From an uncultured Thermomicrobiaceae bacterium (GTDB taxonomy: Bacteria; Chloroflexota; Chloroflexia; Thermomicrobiales; Thermomicrobiaceae): a stretch of 64,000 bases of DNA. The DNA lies in contig CALKCJ010000017.1 in assembly GCA_938082375.1 (NCBI GenBank), forward strand, positions 1-64,000, written 5' to 3'. The notes under the pieces are model-generated. The model had not been told where the DNA came from. It worked only from the letters and a program-made list of their open reading frames with translations, and made no database searches. The stretch's first letter is position 1; the number at the start of each line of letters is the position of its first letter. Shown piece by piece: positions 50,413-58,738 of this stretch. A program made the translations under genes and the position numbers.

Positions 50413-52335
50413 ATGGGTACCCTCCCTGTGACAGCAGTGATTGAGCAGGCCGAAATGGCGTTAGCTGAGGGGCGCTACCGGGAGGCGATGCGCCTATGCC
50501 AGGGGCTGCTGCGGGCGTTTCCGAGATATCTGACGGCGCAGCGGTTGCTCGGGCGCGCGGCGCTGCGGGCGGGTGAGACAGGGCTTGCGGAAGAAGCATT
50601 CCAGACCGTGCGGCAATTGGATCCCGAGGATCGGGAGGCGGCGCTGGGCCTCAGTCAGATCGCGGAGCAACGCGGCGAGCTGGAGACAGCGCTGGCGTTC
50701 CGGCAGGCGGCGTGGGAGTGTTCGCCGTGGGACCGTGAGTTACGTGAGGGGGTGGCGCGGCTGGCGCAGGCGTGCTACGGCGAGGGACACCTCTTCCTGA
50801 CCGGCGCGGCGTTGGCGAGCCAGCACAGCCGAGGAGGGTGCTGGACACGCGCGGCCACCGAGTGCCGGGCGGTGCTGGAGCAGGGCTTGGTGAGACCAGA
50901 CGTGCAGCAGCGGCTGGCAGTCGCTCTCTGGCGGCGAGGCGACTTGGAAGGCGCGGCGCGAGTCTGCGAGTCGTTGACGGGAGTGCTGCCTGATGCGGTG
51001 GTGCCGCTGGTGATCCTGGCCTCGATCGCACAGGTGCACGGGGAGCCTGGGGAAGCGGCGGCGCTGTTGCATCGGGCACACGTGGTTGACGTCGACGGCA
51101 GCCGCGTGGCGGCGCTCCTGCTCGAGGCAGAGGAGGGGCTGCGTTCGTCTCTCTTGCCGGTCGCGATCCCGGAGATTGAGGAGACCGTGCTCCTGGCAGA
51201 GGCAGCAGCCCCCGAGGCTGTGGCCATGGTGGCTGCTCCGGATGAAGTGGGGCTGGCGGCACCGGAGGAAGCGAGGGAGGTGCTGCTCGAGCTGCCGTCG
51301 GAGGAGGAGCTCGAGGCTGCGCGGCCGCGCGAGGTAGCGACGGCCGGCTACACCAGTTTGCTGCGGTCGCTGGAAGGGGAGGGGCTCGAGCCGTTCTCGC
51401 CGCTTGAGGGAGGGGGAGAGGTAGCAGCCGAGCCGACGGAGGAGGCGATTCTGGAGCTGCCGACCGACGAGGAGATCGAAGCCGCGCGTCCTCGTGAGGT
51501 ATTAGAGCCTGGCTGGACTGGGCTGCTGAAGGCGTACGAAATCGAGGGGATCGAGCCGTTCGTCCCGGAGGGGCTGGAAGTGCCAGGGGAGCCCGCGGCC
51601 GGAGGTGAAGCCGGGAGGGTACCGCGAGGAAAGCCTAGGCAGGTCGAGGGTGTACCGCGAGAGGTGACCGCAGAAGCAGCCGGCGAGGGTCCGCCCGAGT
51701 CAGCACCGGTGGAAGAAACGATTTCGTGGCTGGAGCACGCGGTGATAGGGCGGAGCGAGGTGCCCGAGCCTACCGAGCCGACGGTGCTCGGGGAGGCCGC
51801 TGAGGAAGAGGTAGTCGCAGCGCTGGCTCCCGAGGAGGCCGAGGGCGCGGTGGCGACTGGTGCCGGAAGGTGGGAAGTCGAGGGCCGTAGAGCTGTTCAA
51901 GGTGACGAACGAGAGGGGCAAGAGGCGCTGGCAGCCGCGGCTGAGCAGCTGGGCGTGGGGCCGGAGCTGTTTGCCCGCTCGCGAGCGGCGAAGGAAGAGC
52001 TGGTAGCAACCGGGCAGCTCTCGGGGGAAGCAACGAGAGTGCGCGATGCCGCTGCCGAGAGGGCCGCGGGAGGAGTGGCTGATCCGCTGGCGGTGGTGCG
52101 GGATTTGCTGGTAGCTGGCGAAGTGGAGGCAGCGCTGGCCCGTTGCCGCGCGCTGTACCGCGCCAGGCGCGACTTGGATAGGGGGCTGATCGAGCTGCTG
52201 ACGCCGCTGGCTGATGGTGGGGGGCCGGGAGCAGCGGAGGCGGATCGGATCCTCGGCGCGGTGTACCGGCGGCAGGGAGCGCTGGCGCTGGCGGCCCGCC
52301 ACTACGAGCGGTCGTTGCGACGAGGGCACGCGTAG
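50413..52335 (+). CDS. TPR protein with acidic repeat region
   Basis: This is a 640-residue protein. Residues about 1-230 contain tetratricopeptide-like helical repeats (LAEGRYREAMRLCQGLLRAFP, LRAGETGLAEEAFQTV). The middle (about 250-520) is Glu/Pro-rich and has two related units, VLLELPSEEELEAARPREVA and ILELPTDEEIEAARPREVL. A final helical TPR-like part (about 545-640) includes LLVAGEVEAALARCRALYRA. It probably acts as a scaffold. It is followed by a roadblock gene 26 bases later, so the two may work together. GGAGGGTGAG precedes the ATG. G-ending codons dominate. Confidence 0.65.
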   Translation: MGTLPVTAVIEQAEMALAEGRYREAMRLCQGLLRAFPRYLTAQRLLGRAALRAGETGLAEEAFQTVRQLDPEDREAALGLSQIAEQRGELETALAFRQAAWECSPWDRELREGVARLAQACYGEGHLFLTGAALASQHSRGGCWTRAATECRAVLEQGLVRPDVQQRLAVALWRRGDLEGAARVCESLTGVLPDAVVPLVILASIAQVHGEPGEAAALLHRAHVVDVDGSRVAALLLEAEEGLRSSLLPVAIPEIEETVLLAEAAAPEAVAMVAAPDEVGLAAPEEAREVLLELPSEEELEAARPREVATAGYTSLLRSLEGEGLEPFSPLEGGGEVAAEPTEEAILELPTDEEIEAARPREVLEPGWTGLLKAYEIEGIEPFVPEGLEVPGEPAAGGEAGRVPRGKPRQVEGVPREVTAEAAGEGPPESAPVEETISWLEHAVIGRSEVPEPTEPTVLGEAAEEEVVAALAPEEAEGAVATGAGRWEVEGRRAVQGDEREGQEALAAAAEQLGVGPELFARSRAAKEELVATGQLSGEATRVRDAAAERAAGGVADPLAVVRDLLVAGEVEAALARCRALYRARRDLDRGLIELLTPLADGGGPGAAEADRILGAVYRRQGALALAARHYERSLRRGHA

Positions 52336-52361
52336 CTTGACCGGGTTCGGGAGAGAGGGCG

Positions 52362-52709
52362 ATGGGCTCACCGCTGCGGGAGTTGTTAGAAGCAGTGGTG
52401 GTTCGTCCCGGGGTGGTGGGTGCGCTCGTTGCGACCGTCGACGGCCTGGTGATGGCGGCAGTGGCGATCGGAGGTCAGGATGCCGACGCGGTGGGAGCTG
52501 TGGCATCGCTGGTGGGCCAGTCGCTGCGGAGATCGGGAGAGTCGTGGGGGACACTGACGGTAAGTGGGGGGTGGGTGTGCGTGGCGATCGGTGAGTCGCT
52601 GGTCGTGGCTGCGTTGGTCGAGGACAGTGGGGACGAAAACGCGGTGGCAGGGTCACTCGTGCCACTGGTAGCAGAGATCGAGGGGTGGATGCGACAGACC
52701 GGGGGGTAG
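52362..52709 (+). CDS. roadblock/LC7-domain protein
   Basis: This is a 115-residue roadblock-like protein, starting MGSPLRELLEAVVVRPGVVGALVATVDGLV and with LVVAALVEDSGDENAVAGSLVPLVAEIEGWMRQ at the end. Bacterial roadblock proteins often work with small GTPases (MglA) or with regulators of motility or polarity. The TPR protein upstream may be its partner; no GTPase is visible nearby. GGGAGAGAGG precedes the ATG. Confidence 0.72.
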   Translation: MGSPLRELLEAVVVRPGVVGALVATVDGLVMAAVAIGGQDADAVGAVASLVGQSLRRSGESWGTLTVSGGWVCVAIGESLVVAALVEDSGDENAVAGSLVPLVAEIEGWMRQTGG

Positions 52710-52784
52710 AGCCTGCCGAGCGACTGTGATAGGCTGAGGCGCCGGCTGTTGGCCGGCGTCGCTCTGTCTGTGGAAGGAGAACAA

Positions 52785-53240
52785 ATGGGGAGCGAGCGGA
52801 CGCTGATCATCGTCAAGCCTGATGCCGTGCAGCGTGGGCTGGTTGCGGAGGTGCTGGGTCGCCTGGAGCGGCGCGGGTTGAAGCTGGTCGCGCTGAAGAT
52901 GATCTGGATGAGCCAGGCGCAGGCGGAGGCGCTCTACCGCGTACACCGCGGGAAGCCGTTCTTCGAGGATCTGGTGCGCTTCATCACCTCGGGGCCGGTA
53001 GTGGTGGGCGTGGTCGAGGGGCCGAACGCCATCGCGGTCACGCGCCAGACGATGGGGGCGACCGACCCGGTGAAGGCGGAGGCGGGGTCGATCCGCGGGG
53101 ACTTCGGTTTGTCCATCGGCCAGAACCTGATTCACGGATCCGATGGAGCGGAGACGGCTTCCTACGAAATCGGGCTCTTCTTCCAGCCCGAGGAGATCCT
53201 GTCCTACGAGCGGGCGCTCGACCGCTGGGTCGTGGGGTAA
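52785..53240 (+). CDS. ndk: nucleoside diphosphate kinase
   Basis: This is a 151-residue protein with the NDK fold: RTLIIVKPDAVQRGLV near the start and IGQNLIHGSDG near residue 120 with the phosphorylated His. It makes nucleoside triphosphates by a ping-pong phospho-His mechanism. ATG 52785 with GGAAGGAG upstream fits the usual N-terminus; an in-frame start at 52749 is not needed. It follows the roadblock gene, possibly by co-transcription. The codon third positions are strongly G-biased. Confidence 0.96.
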   Translation: MGSERTLIIVKPDAVQRGLVAEVLGRLERRGLKLVALKMIWMSQAQAEALYRVHRGKPFFEDLVRFITSGPVVVGVVEGPNAIAVTRQTMGATDPVKAEAGSIRGDFGLSIGQNLIHGSDGAETASYEIGLFFQPEEILSYERALDRWVVG

Positions 53241-53268
53241 GCGAAAGCGGTCGCAGGGTGGCCACGAG

Positions 53269-53284
53269 TGTTTCACGTGAAACG
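53269..53284. other. parS chromosome-partitioning site
   Basis: TGTTTCACGTGAAACG matches the ParB consensus TGTTTCACGTGAAACA at 15 of 16 bases, in an intergenic gap after ndk. ParB binds here to segregate chromosomes; parS sites cluster near origins. parA and parB are not in the window. Confidence 0.85.
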
Positions 53285-53307
53285 GGTCCCCAGCCGCTGG
53301 AGCGAGG

Positions 53308-53721
53308 CTAGCTGTCGCTCTGGTGGATCAAGAGCGGCTGCTTGTGCCACGATGCGGACACGCGGGCCAGGAAATCCCTGATCTGAGCGTCCGCCATCGC
53401 TGTGGAGATTGGGAACGTCGTTACTCGTGGCGTCGCGCCGAAGCGCTCGCGGCCCGCGGCTGCGTGGACATCGTTTCTCCAGGAGACCGTCTGCAGTTGC
53501 ACCACCAGGCGGTCTGGCTCGGCCGTCACATACAGGCCATACCCGGGCCCGAGCGCAATCCCGAAGTATCCCCCACGCTCGACGTCGTCCACGATCACTG
53601 GATAGCCCGGCACCGCCCGTCCGCGAAACTGCCGGGCGAGCTCCTGGAGCATCGGCAGCATGCGGTCGCGGAGTTCTCGCAGTTGCTCCTGGAGCGGCTC
53701 GGCAGATGTGGTCGCGCTCAT
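53308..53721 (-). CDS. hypothetical protein
   Basis: This 137-residue protein begins MSATTSAEPLQEQL. A helical N-terminus (about 1-40) is followed by a beta-rich part with PGYPVIVDDVERGGYFG and LGPGYGLYVTAEPDRLVVQL. I do not recognise a family. ATG 53721 is preceded by GGAGGAG; an in-frame start at 53754 is less likely. The gene lies between a parS site and the YczE-like pseudogene. Confidence 0.65.
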   Translation of the reverse strand: MSATTSAEPLQEQLRELRDRMLPMLQELARQFRGRAVPGYPVIVDDVERGGYFGIALGPGYGLYVTAEPDRLVVQLQTVSWRNDVHAAAGRERFGATPRVTTFPISTAMADAQIRDFLARVSASWHKQPLLIHQSDS

Positions 53722-53805
53722 CACTCCTCCTCCCGCAGCAAGCAGTCGCCCCATCTTTCGCTCACCTCAGGATACCGCCAGCGCACAGTTCTCGTCGGCC
53801 GGCCT

Positions 53806-54242
53806 CGACTGTCAACACAGAATAGCCAGAACCCCAGGCCGATCGCCACCGCCGCTAGCATCGTCCCGACCCCCAAAGCTTCCTCCGAGCACAATGCCAC
53901 TCCCGACGACCGTCATCTCAAGCAGCCGGCGCGCCACACCGAGCGGCCACCCCGTACGCCAGCTCAGGGCCAGATGGAAGCTGTCGCGCAGCTCGGCCCA
54001 CAAACCGGCGGCGGTGCCGGCAGCCAGCTCGCTCCGACCATCACGACGCTGGTGACGGCCGACGCTTGCCCGATGGTGAACGGCGTCTGCCGAGCCAGCC
54101 CGTCGTGGAAGACCGTCCACGCGGGTGCCCCCTGCCCGCTCTGGAGGCCGTGCACAATGCCGAGCGCGTACAAGAAGAGTCCGCGACGAGGGTCGCAAGC
54201 CGTCCGGTACGGACTCCGACTCACACGGGAGGACTCATCCAC
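53806..54242 (-). pseudogene. YczE/YitT-like membrane protein, frameshifted and internally deleted
   Basis: The minus strand from 54242 encodes RGLFLYALGIVHGLQSG, VFHDGLARQTPFTIGQASAVTS and ASWLPA, which resemble the start of YczE-like membrane proteins. It then shifts frame to RDSFHLALSWRTGWPLGVARR and VGSGIVLGGSFGG, and shifts again to VGTMLAAVAIGLGFWLF. In intact relatives about 100 residues lie between the first two parts; here almost none do. Two frameshifts and a central deletion make the gene non-functional. Confidence 0.65.
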
Positions 54243-54581
54243 GGCCGCACTGGCCGCTCCCCCTCGACCTGTCGCCCCTCCACACTGCCAGCCAGCAGCC
54301 GCCCGCGGTCAATCGCTGAACGCGCTGCTCCTTCTCGGCCGGCCGGCGCAACCACATCTCGTGACCTCCCTGCGCGCAGCGTGACCGCTCATTCGCCGCA
54401 CCGAGCCCTCGCACGCGGCACGCGCGACACCGTGCATCCTAGCACGGAGCGGAACCGGCGACCCGGGCAGCGGCTGCTGACCAGGGCGCGAACCCCGGGC
54501 TATCTGCACGACTCTGGCTCCACTCACCTCTCTGGTAGAGTATCCTGGTGCCACTCCGCGGCCGAGGAGAGGAGAGCACCG
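54243..54581. other. intergenic upstream of selenoprotein gene
   Basis: There is no convincing gene here. The sequence near 54535-54550 (TAGAGTATCC) may be part of a promoter for the thioredoxin-like gene, and GTGC-ATCCTA-GCAC forms a small hairpin near 54440. Confidence 0.3.
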
Positions 54582-55148
54582 ATGGACGAGCACGCGGCGA
54601 TTACTTGGGAGCGGGACTTTCACCGGGCGCTTGAGCGTTCGCTGCACGAGCGGCGACCGGTGCTGATCGAGGTGCGCAAGCGCGACTGACGGGGTTGTGC
54701 CAAGCTGGATGCCGTGACGCATCCCGATCCTCGTGTCATCGAAGCGATCCAGACCCGCTTCATCCCGCTGCAACTGGACCTCTTTGCCGATCCTCGCGAG
54801 GTGCTGCGGCCGCTGAATGTGATCTGGACGCCGACTGTCCTCTTCGCCGATCGGCGCGGCACCGTTCACTATCAGAGCGTGGACTTTCTCCCGCCGGAGC
54901 TCTACTTGACCCTGCTCGACATGGGCGAGGCGCACGTCGCGATGCACTGGTCGAGAGCAGATGTAGCGATCGCGCTGCTGCAGCGGGCCTACGAGCGCGA
55001 CACCGAGGGGCCATTCGCTGCCGAGGCGCTCTACTGGTGGGGCGTGGCGACCTACCTCAAGACCCGTTCCAATGCCGAGCTCGATCGTGTCCGGCGCCTC
55101 CTGCTCGACCGTTTCCCCCGGTCGATCTGGGCCGCCCGCGTGCCCTGA
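54582..55148 (+). CDS. probable thioredoxin-fold selenoprotein (in-frame UGA, UxxC)
   Basis: ATG 54582 with GGAGAGGAGAG upstream opens a frame that meets TGA at 54687-54689, codon 36. The same frame continues to a stop at 55148, giving 188 residues if TGA is read as selenocysteine. The stretch PVLIEVRKRD-U-R-G-C-AKLDAVTHPD has UxxC where thioredoxin-like proteins carry CxxC, and NVIWTPTVLFADRRG further on has the cis-Pro strand of that fold. The C-terminal 75 residues are helical, TPR-like (ALYWWGVATYLK). A restart at GTG 54714 would lose the redox motif. No sel genes lie in the window. Confidence 0.7.
54690..54726 (+). promoter_or_regulatory. candidate SECIS hairpin after UGA
   Basis: CGGGGTTGTG (54690-54699) can pair with CGCATCCCG (54718-54726): six pairs, a bulged base and three more. 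The loop 54700-54717 holds a mini-stem CCA-AGC-TGG with a G in its apical loop 17 bases from the UGA. This fits a bacterial SECIS in place and size. Experimental support is lacking. Confidence 0.5.
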
Positions 55149-55437
55149 GTCGGCAAGCCGCCAGTCGCGTCCGGGCATCCTTGCTCCCAGGCGGCCTGCG
55201 GTGATGACGACCTCGAGCCGCCCGAGGCATGAGGTCGCAGCGGCGAAGGGGCGTCGCTGGCCTCAGGCAGCGCAGTGACCTCCCGCAAGACGGCCTGAAT
55301 AACCGGTGTCAGCACGAATGCCGCGGACTGTGGGTTGAAGAGAAGCCGGGACCCTCACCGGCAGGGGAGCGGGCCGGGTCATCTCGGCCGGGCTATACCT
55401 TAGGAGAGCCCGCAGAAAGGAGGCCACGTCGCTCCAC

Positions 55438-56889
55438 TCAGTCGCTCGGTTGCGTGAGGGAGGGGTAGTGCTCAGCCATCCAGCGGCGGGCCTCGGCCAG
55501 CGCGGCGTCCTTGTCGCCGGGCGCGATGACGCCCTCGATAACCAGCTCGCGCAGGTGATGCTTCAGCTCACCGATCCAGCGGCCGGGCGGCAGGCCGAAG
55601 ATGGCCATCAGCTCGTGGCCGTCGAGCGGGCTCGTGATCTCGGCCAGCGCTGCCTCTTCCTGCAGGCGCTGGATATGGGCGCGCAGCGCAGCGATGCGCC
55701 GGGCGGCCAGCTTGCGCCGGTAGGCACGGGCGCTGGTCACGTCGGCCGCCACCAGGTCGAGCAAGTCGTCGAGCAGGTCTCCGGCTTCGATGACCAGGCG
55801 GCGGACGGCGCTGTCGGTCCAGGTCTCGTCGTAGGCAGCCGGGCGCAGGTGAAGCTCGACCAGCCGCGCGACGCGCTCGATCAGCGCCTTCTCCTGGCGG
55901 AGCCGGCGCAAGGTACGCCGGGCGAGCTCAGCGCCCGCCAGCTCGTGCCCGAAGAAGTGCACCTCGCCGCGCTCGTCGACGCTGCGGGTCATTGGCTTGG
56001 CGGCGTCGTGCAGGAGCGCGGCCCAGCGGACAGCGAGCCTGGGCGGCGACTGGCCGATCACCTGGAGGGTGTGATCCCAGATGTTCTTGTGCCGCCCGTA
56101 GCCGGGATCTTCCGCCAGGGGTACGAGTTCAGGCAGCACGTATGGGAGTAATCCCGCCCGTCGGAGCAGGCGAAGGCCATGCGGTGCATCGGGCGCGACC
56201 AGCAGGCGGTTCAGCTCGGCCGCGATCCGCTCTACGCTGATTCGCCCCAACTCGGGAGCCAGTTCCTTCATCGCCGCCAGGGTAGCCGCCTCGACCTGGA
56301 AGCCGAGCTCGGCAGCGAAGCGCGCGGCCCGCAGGATCCGCAACGGATCCTCAGCGAACCGCTCGCGCGGCGAGCCGACGGCCCGGATCAGCCGGCGGGC
56401 CAGATCCTCCTGGCCGCCGAAGGGGTCGATGATCTCCCCGCTCTTGACGTCGAGCGCAATAGCGTTGACGGTGAAGTCGCGTCGGGCCAGGTCTTCGAGG
56501 AGGGTGGTGCCATACCGTACCTCCGGATGGCGGTCGGGCGTCGGGTAGCGTTCCTCGCGGAAGGTGGTAACCTCAACGGTGACACCGTCAAAGACCAGGC
56601 CGATAGTGCCGAACGCCTCGCCCACGGTGTAGACGCCGGTGGCGCCGGCTTCCAGGCCGAGCTGCTTGGTCAGCGGTGGCTCGGCCGAAGTGGTCACATC
56701 GAGGTCGGTCACTGGCCGCCCGAGGAGCAAGTCGCGCACGACGCCGCCGACCAGGTAGATCTCCTGCCCGTGGGCGGTGAACGTCGCCGCCAGCCGCTCG
56801 GTGATGTCCCGCAACGGCGCAGGCAAGTGATCGAGTATGCTCTCCCTCTCCGCTGTCGCGGCTCCTACCTGCCGATCCTGATCGAACAC
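55438..56889 (-). CDS. cca: CCA tRNA nucleotidyltransferase/poly(A) polymerase with HD domain
   Basis: This 483-residue class II nucleotidyltransferase has LVGGVVRDLLLGRPVTDLDV near residue 46 with the catalytic Asp pair. RRDFTVNAIALD and EDPLRILRAARFAAELGF follow, and the C-terminal HD domain has LLHDAAKP. It adds or repairs CCA at tRNA ends; an HD domain in CCA enzymes adds phosphodiesterase activity. It starts at GTG with GAGGAG upstream. No tRNA gene is in the window. Confidence 0.92.
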   Translation of the reverse strand: MFDQDRQVGAATAERESILDHLPAPLRDITERLAATFTAHGQEIYLVGGVVRDLLLGRPVTDLDVTTSAEPPLTKQLGLEAGATGVYTVGEAFGTIGLVFDGVTVEVTTFREERYPTPDRHPEVRYGTTLLEDLARRDFTVNAIALDVKSGEIIDPFGGQEDLARRLIRAVGSPRERFAEDPLRILRAARFAAELGFQVEAATLAAMKELAPELGRISVERIAAELNRLLVAPDAPHGLRLLRRAGLLPYVLPELVPLAEDPGYGRHKNIWDHTLQVIGQSPPRLAVRWAALLHDAAKPMTRSVDERGEVHFFGHELAGAELARRTLRRLRQEKALIERVARLVELHLRPAAYDETWTDSAVRRLVIEAGDLLDDLLDLVAADVTSARAYRRKLAARRIAALRAHIQRLQEEAALAEITSPLDGHELMAIFGLPPGRWIGELKHHLRELVIEGVIAPGDKDAALAEARRWMAEHYPSLTQPSD

Positions 56890-57037
56890 TGAGACTCCTC
56901 ACACACGGGCCACCGTTGTGGCCTCTCGACGAGGGGGCGTTGCCCTCGCCCGTTCGCTCACGCTCACTCGATTGTAGCCGATAGGCTGGTCGCCGAACCG
57001 GCTGGTTCGGCGACCGGGAAGGGGGAGTTGAGGCGAG

Positions 57038-57532
57038 CTAACTTCGAGCCAGCCGCCAGGTGAGCAGCAAGCCCACTGCCGTGCCGAAGAAGGCGTGGGC
57101 AATGAACTGGACGACGGGATCGGCCATACCGAACCAGGGAAAGGCGATCGGGGCGATGACATAGAAGTTGACCAGCCAAAGGAGCAGGCCGTAGAGCGAC
57201 CCGACGAGGACGAGCCAGGCGCGTTGGCGCAACAGCGACCAGGCGCTGACGGCGAGACCATAGATAAGGCCGTAGATCGCCGAGAGGATCATATGCACGA
57301 TCAAGCCCACGATGGTGGCCGCACCGAGCGAGTAGGACGGATCCAGCGCCTGCTCACCGAGAACGATGGCGGAGATCATCCGCAGCGGTGCGAAGAAGCC
57401 CATGCCCATCAGGGCGGCCACGATCATCTCGAACGTCGCGAAGACGATCCCGGCGACGATGCCTATGAGGAGACCGGAGATCACCACCGACCGTCGATCC
57501 GCAGCTAGCAGCAGTTCTTCCCTGACCATCAT
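57038..57532 (-). CDS. polytopic membrane protein, unknown function
   Basis: This is a 164-residue protein with four to five membrane helices (VVISGLLIGIVAGIVFATFEMIV and LIVHMILSAIYGLIYGLAV are the first and third). GGAGGTGC precedes ATG 57532. I do not recognise a family with certainty; YagU-like or DUF1440-like proteins have similar size. The gene lies between the CCA enzyme and the DsrE pseudogene. Confidence 0.7.
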   Translation of the reverse strand: MMVREELLLAADRRSVVISGLLIGIVAGIVFATFEMIVAALMGMGFFAPLRMISAIVLGEQALDPSYSLGAATIVGLIVHMILSAIYGLIYGLAVSAWSLLRQRAWLVLVGSLYGLLLWLVNFYVIAPIAFPWFGMADPVVQFIAHAFFGTAVGLLLTWRLARS

Positions 57533-57881
57533 GCACCTCCAAAAGGTGGAACCCGCGTCGTTTCTCAGCGCCTGCACACACAACCATGCCTGGTCGCAGG
57601 CGGGATTTCCGTAATCATCCTTACGCTCACGGAAGCCGCATGTCTGCCTGATCGAGGGAGACGAATCGCGGCGCATCGATCGGCGGAATGCCGTCTTTCG
57701 GCGGCTCTCAAGGGATGATCTCGCTCAGCGGCAGACTATGGCGGGTGAAGTCAGTCTCCTAGCCAGCGGTGCTCGTGAGCAAACTGATCTTCAGCCTAGG
57801 CAGTTGTCCTCTGATCCCCATCATGTCTGTAGGCTGGCGAGAGCATGCTCGGGAGAGTGCCATAGTTGCCGGGCGAGCGAC
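57533..57881. other. intergenic, no gene seen
   Basis: The stretch between the membrane protein and the DsrE pseudogene has a few short inverted repeats (GCCG-CCGAAAGA-CGGC near 57700) but no ORF with family support. Confidence 0.3.
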
Positions 57882-58249
57882 TCAGAAGGCCAGGATCTGG
57901 TATCCATCGACCAGGTATCGCCGCAAGCTCGGGTGCTGGTTGAAATCATCGAGCAGCGGGATCCCAGCAGCCTCGACCAGGGTCTTCACGCCGAAGGCGG
58001 CAGCGCAGTATGCGCAGGCGCCAGCTACCCGATCTCGAACGGCGGCATACAGGCGATGAGAGCGATGCTCGGGATGCGCGAGCTCGGCGGCAGCGATGGT
58101 TCCGGCCCCATGAAGATGATTGCGACCTCGTCACCTGCCTGAGCGAGCTCGCGCGCTACCTGCAGGGCGTTAGCGACCCGACCGAATCCCTCATGCGTCT
58201 CCGGACTCGCCAGAATCACGATCGCCGCCTTCAGTGCCCCATGCGCCAT
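57882..58249 (-). pseudogene. DsrE/DsrF-like sulfur-relay family gene with a 1-base frameshift
   Basis: From ATG 58249 (AGGTGG upstream) the frame reads AAIVILASPETHEGFGRVANAL and AQAGDEVAIIF, then is lost at about 58110. Shifting by one base restores GAGTIAAAELAHPEHRSHRL and ACAYCAAAFGVKTLVEAAG and continues to the stop at 57882. The full 122-codon gene is one base short, as if a G of TTCGAT was lost. DsrE-like proteins handle sulfur or peroxide. CAYC is a possible redox site. A sequencing error cannot be excluded. Confidence 0.8.
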
Positions 58250-58738
58250 GTCTGCCACCTCCCCCATTACTGGATTTCGGCTCAGCCCCGTCGGCAGCTC
58301 TCCGCTTCTGCTGCCGAGCCTATCGCTCGGAGCCGTCCTGGTCTGTAGGCAGACTTACACGTCGATCGACCCGTCTCTGCAGCCTGGGTCACGTGGCGGC
58401 TGAGTCACCGGATCCGCGCGCCCGGCAGGTCGCCAGGCGAGCCTGATGCGAGGTCTCTGCATTTATGCATGTCTAACGGCTCTCTGGCTCGGGGTGGCGT
58501 CAACCGGCTACCAGTGCCCGACAGTCCCGTCAGAGAGGTTGTCCGGCGAGCGCTGGGAATCATACGATTGCCGGGCAGGTTTGAAGGAGCAGAGAAAGCG
58601 TGCTCTCGCGGGCTCCCGAATCAGCCGTGCTCGCAGAGCGCTGCTCGCGAGGAAATGAGCGCGCTGGCCGAAAGGCTGCAGTCTATCGCAGAATGGCAGC
58701 AGCAACTCACAGCGCATGCTCAAGCTCAGGAGGGTTCT
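58250..58738. other. intergenic between DsrE pseudogene and Crp/Fnr gene
   Basis: In-frame sequence upstream of the Crp/Fnr gene is open to 58469 but shows no similarity and lacks a good start. The near-palindrome TGCATTTATGCA near 58460 may be a promoter or operator. No other gene was seen. Confidence 0.35.

Noticed and set aside
51700-52665. Pro-rich 321-codon frame antisense to the TPR gene
   Set aside because: Translation is an artefact of the antisense frame; the sense frame has TPR and roadblock features.
55149-55437. RNase P or cobalamin riboswitch-like sequence
   Set aside because: The characteristic conserved cores are absent; only GC-rich short repeats are present.
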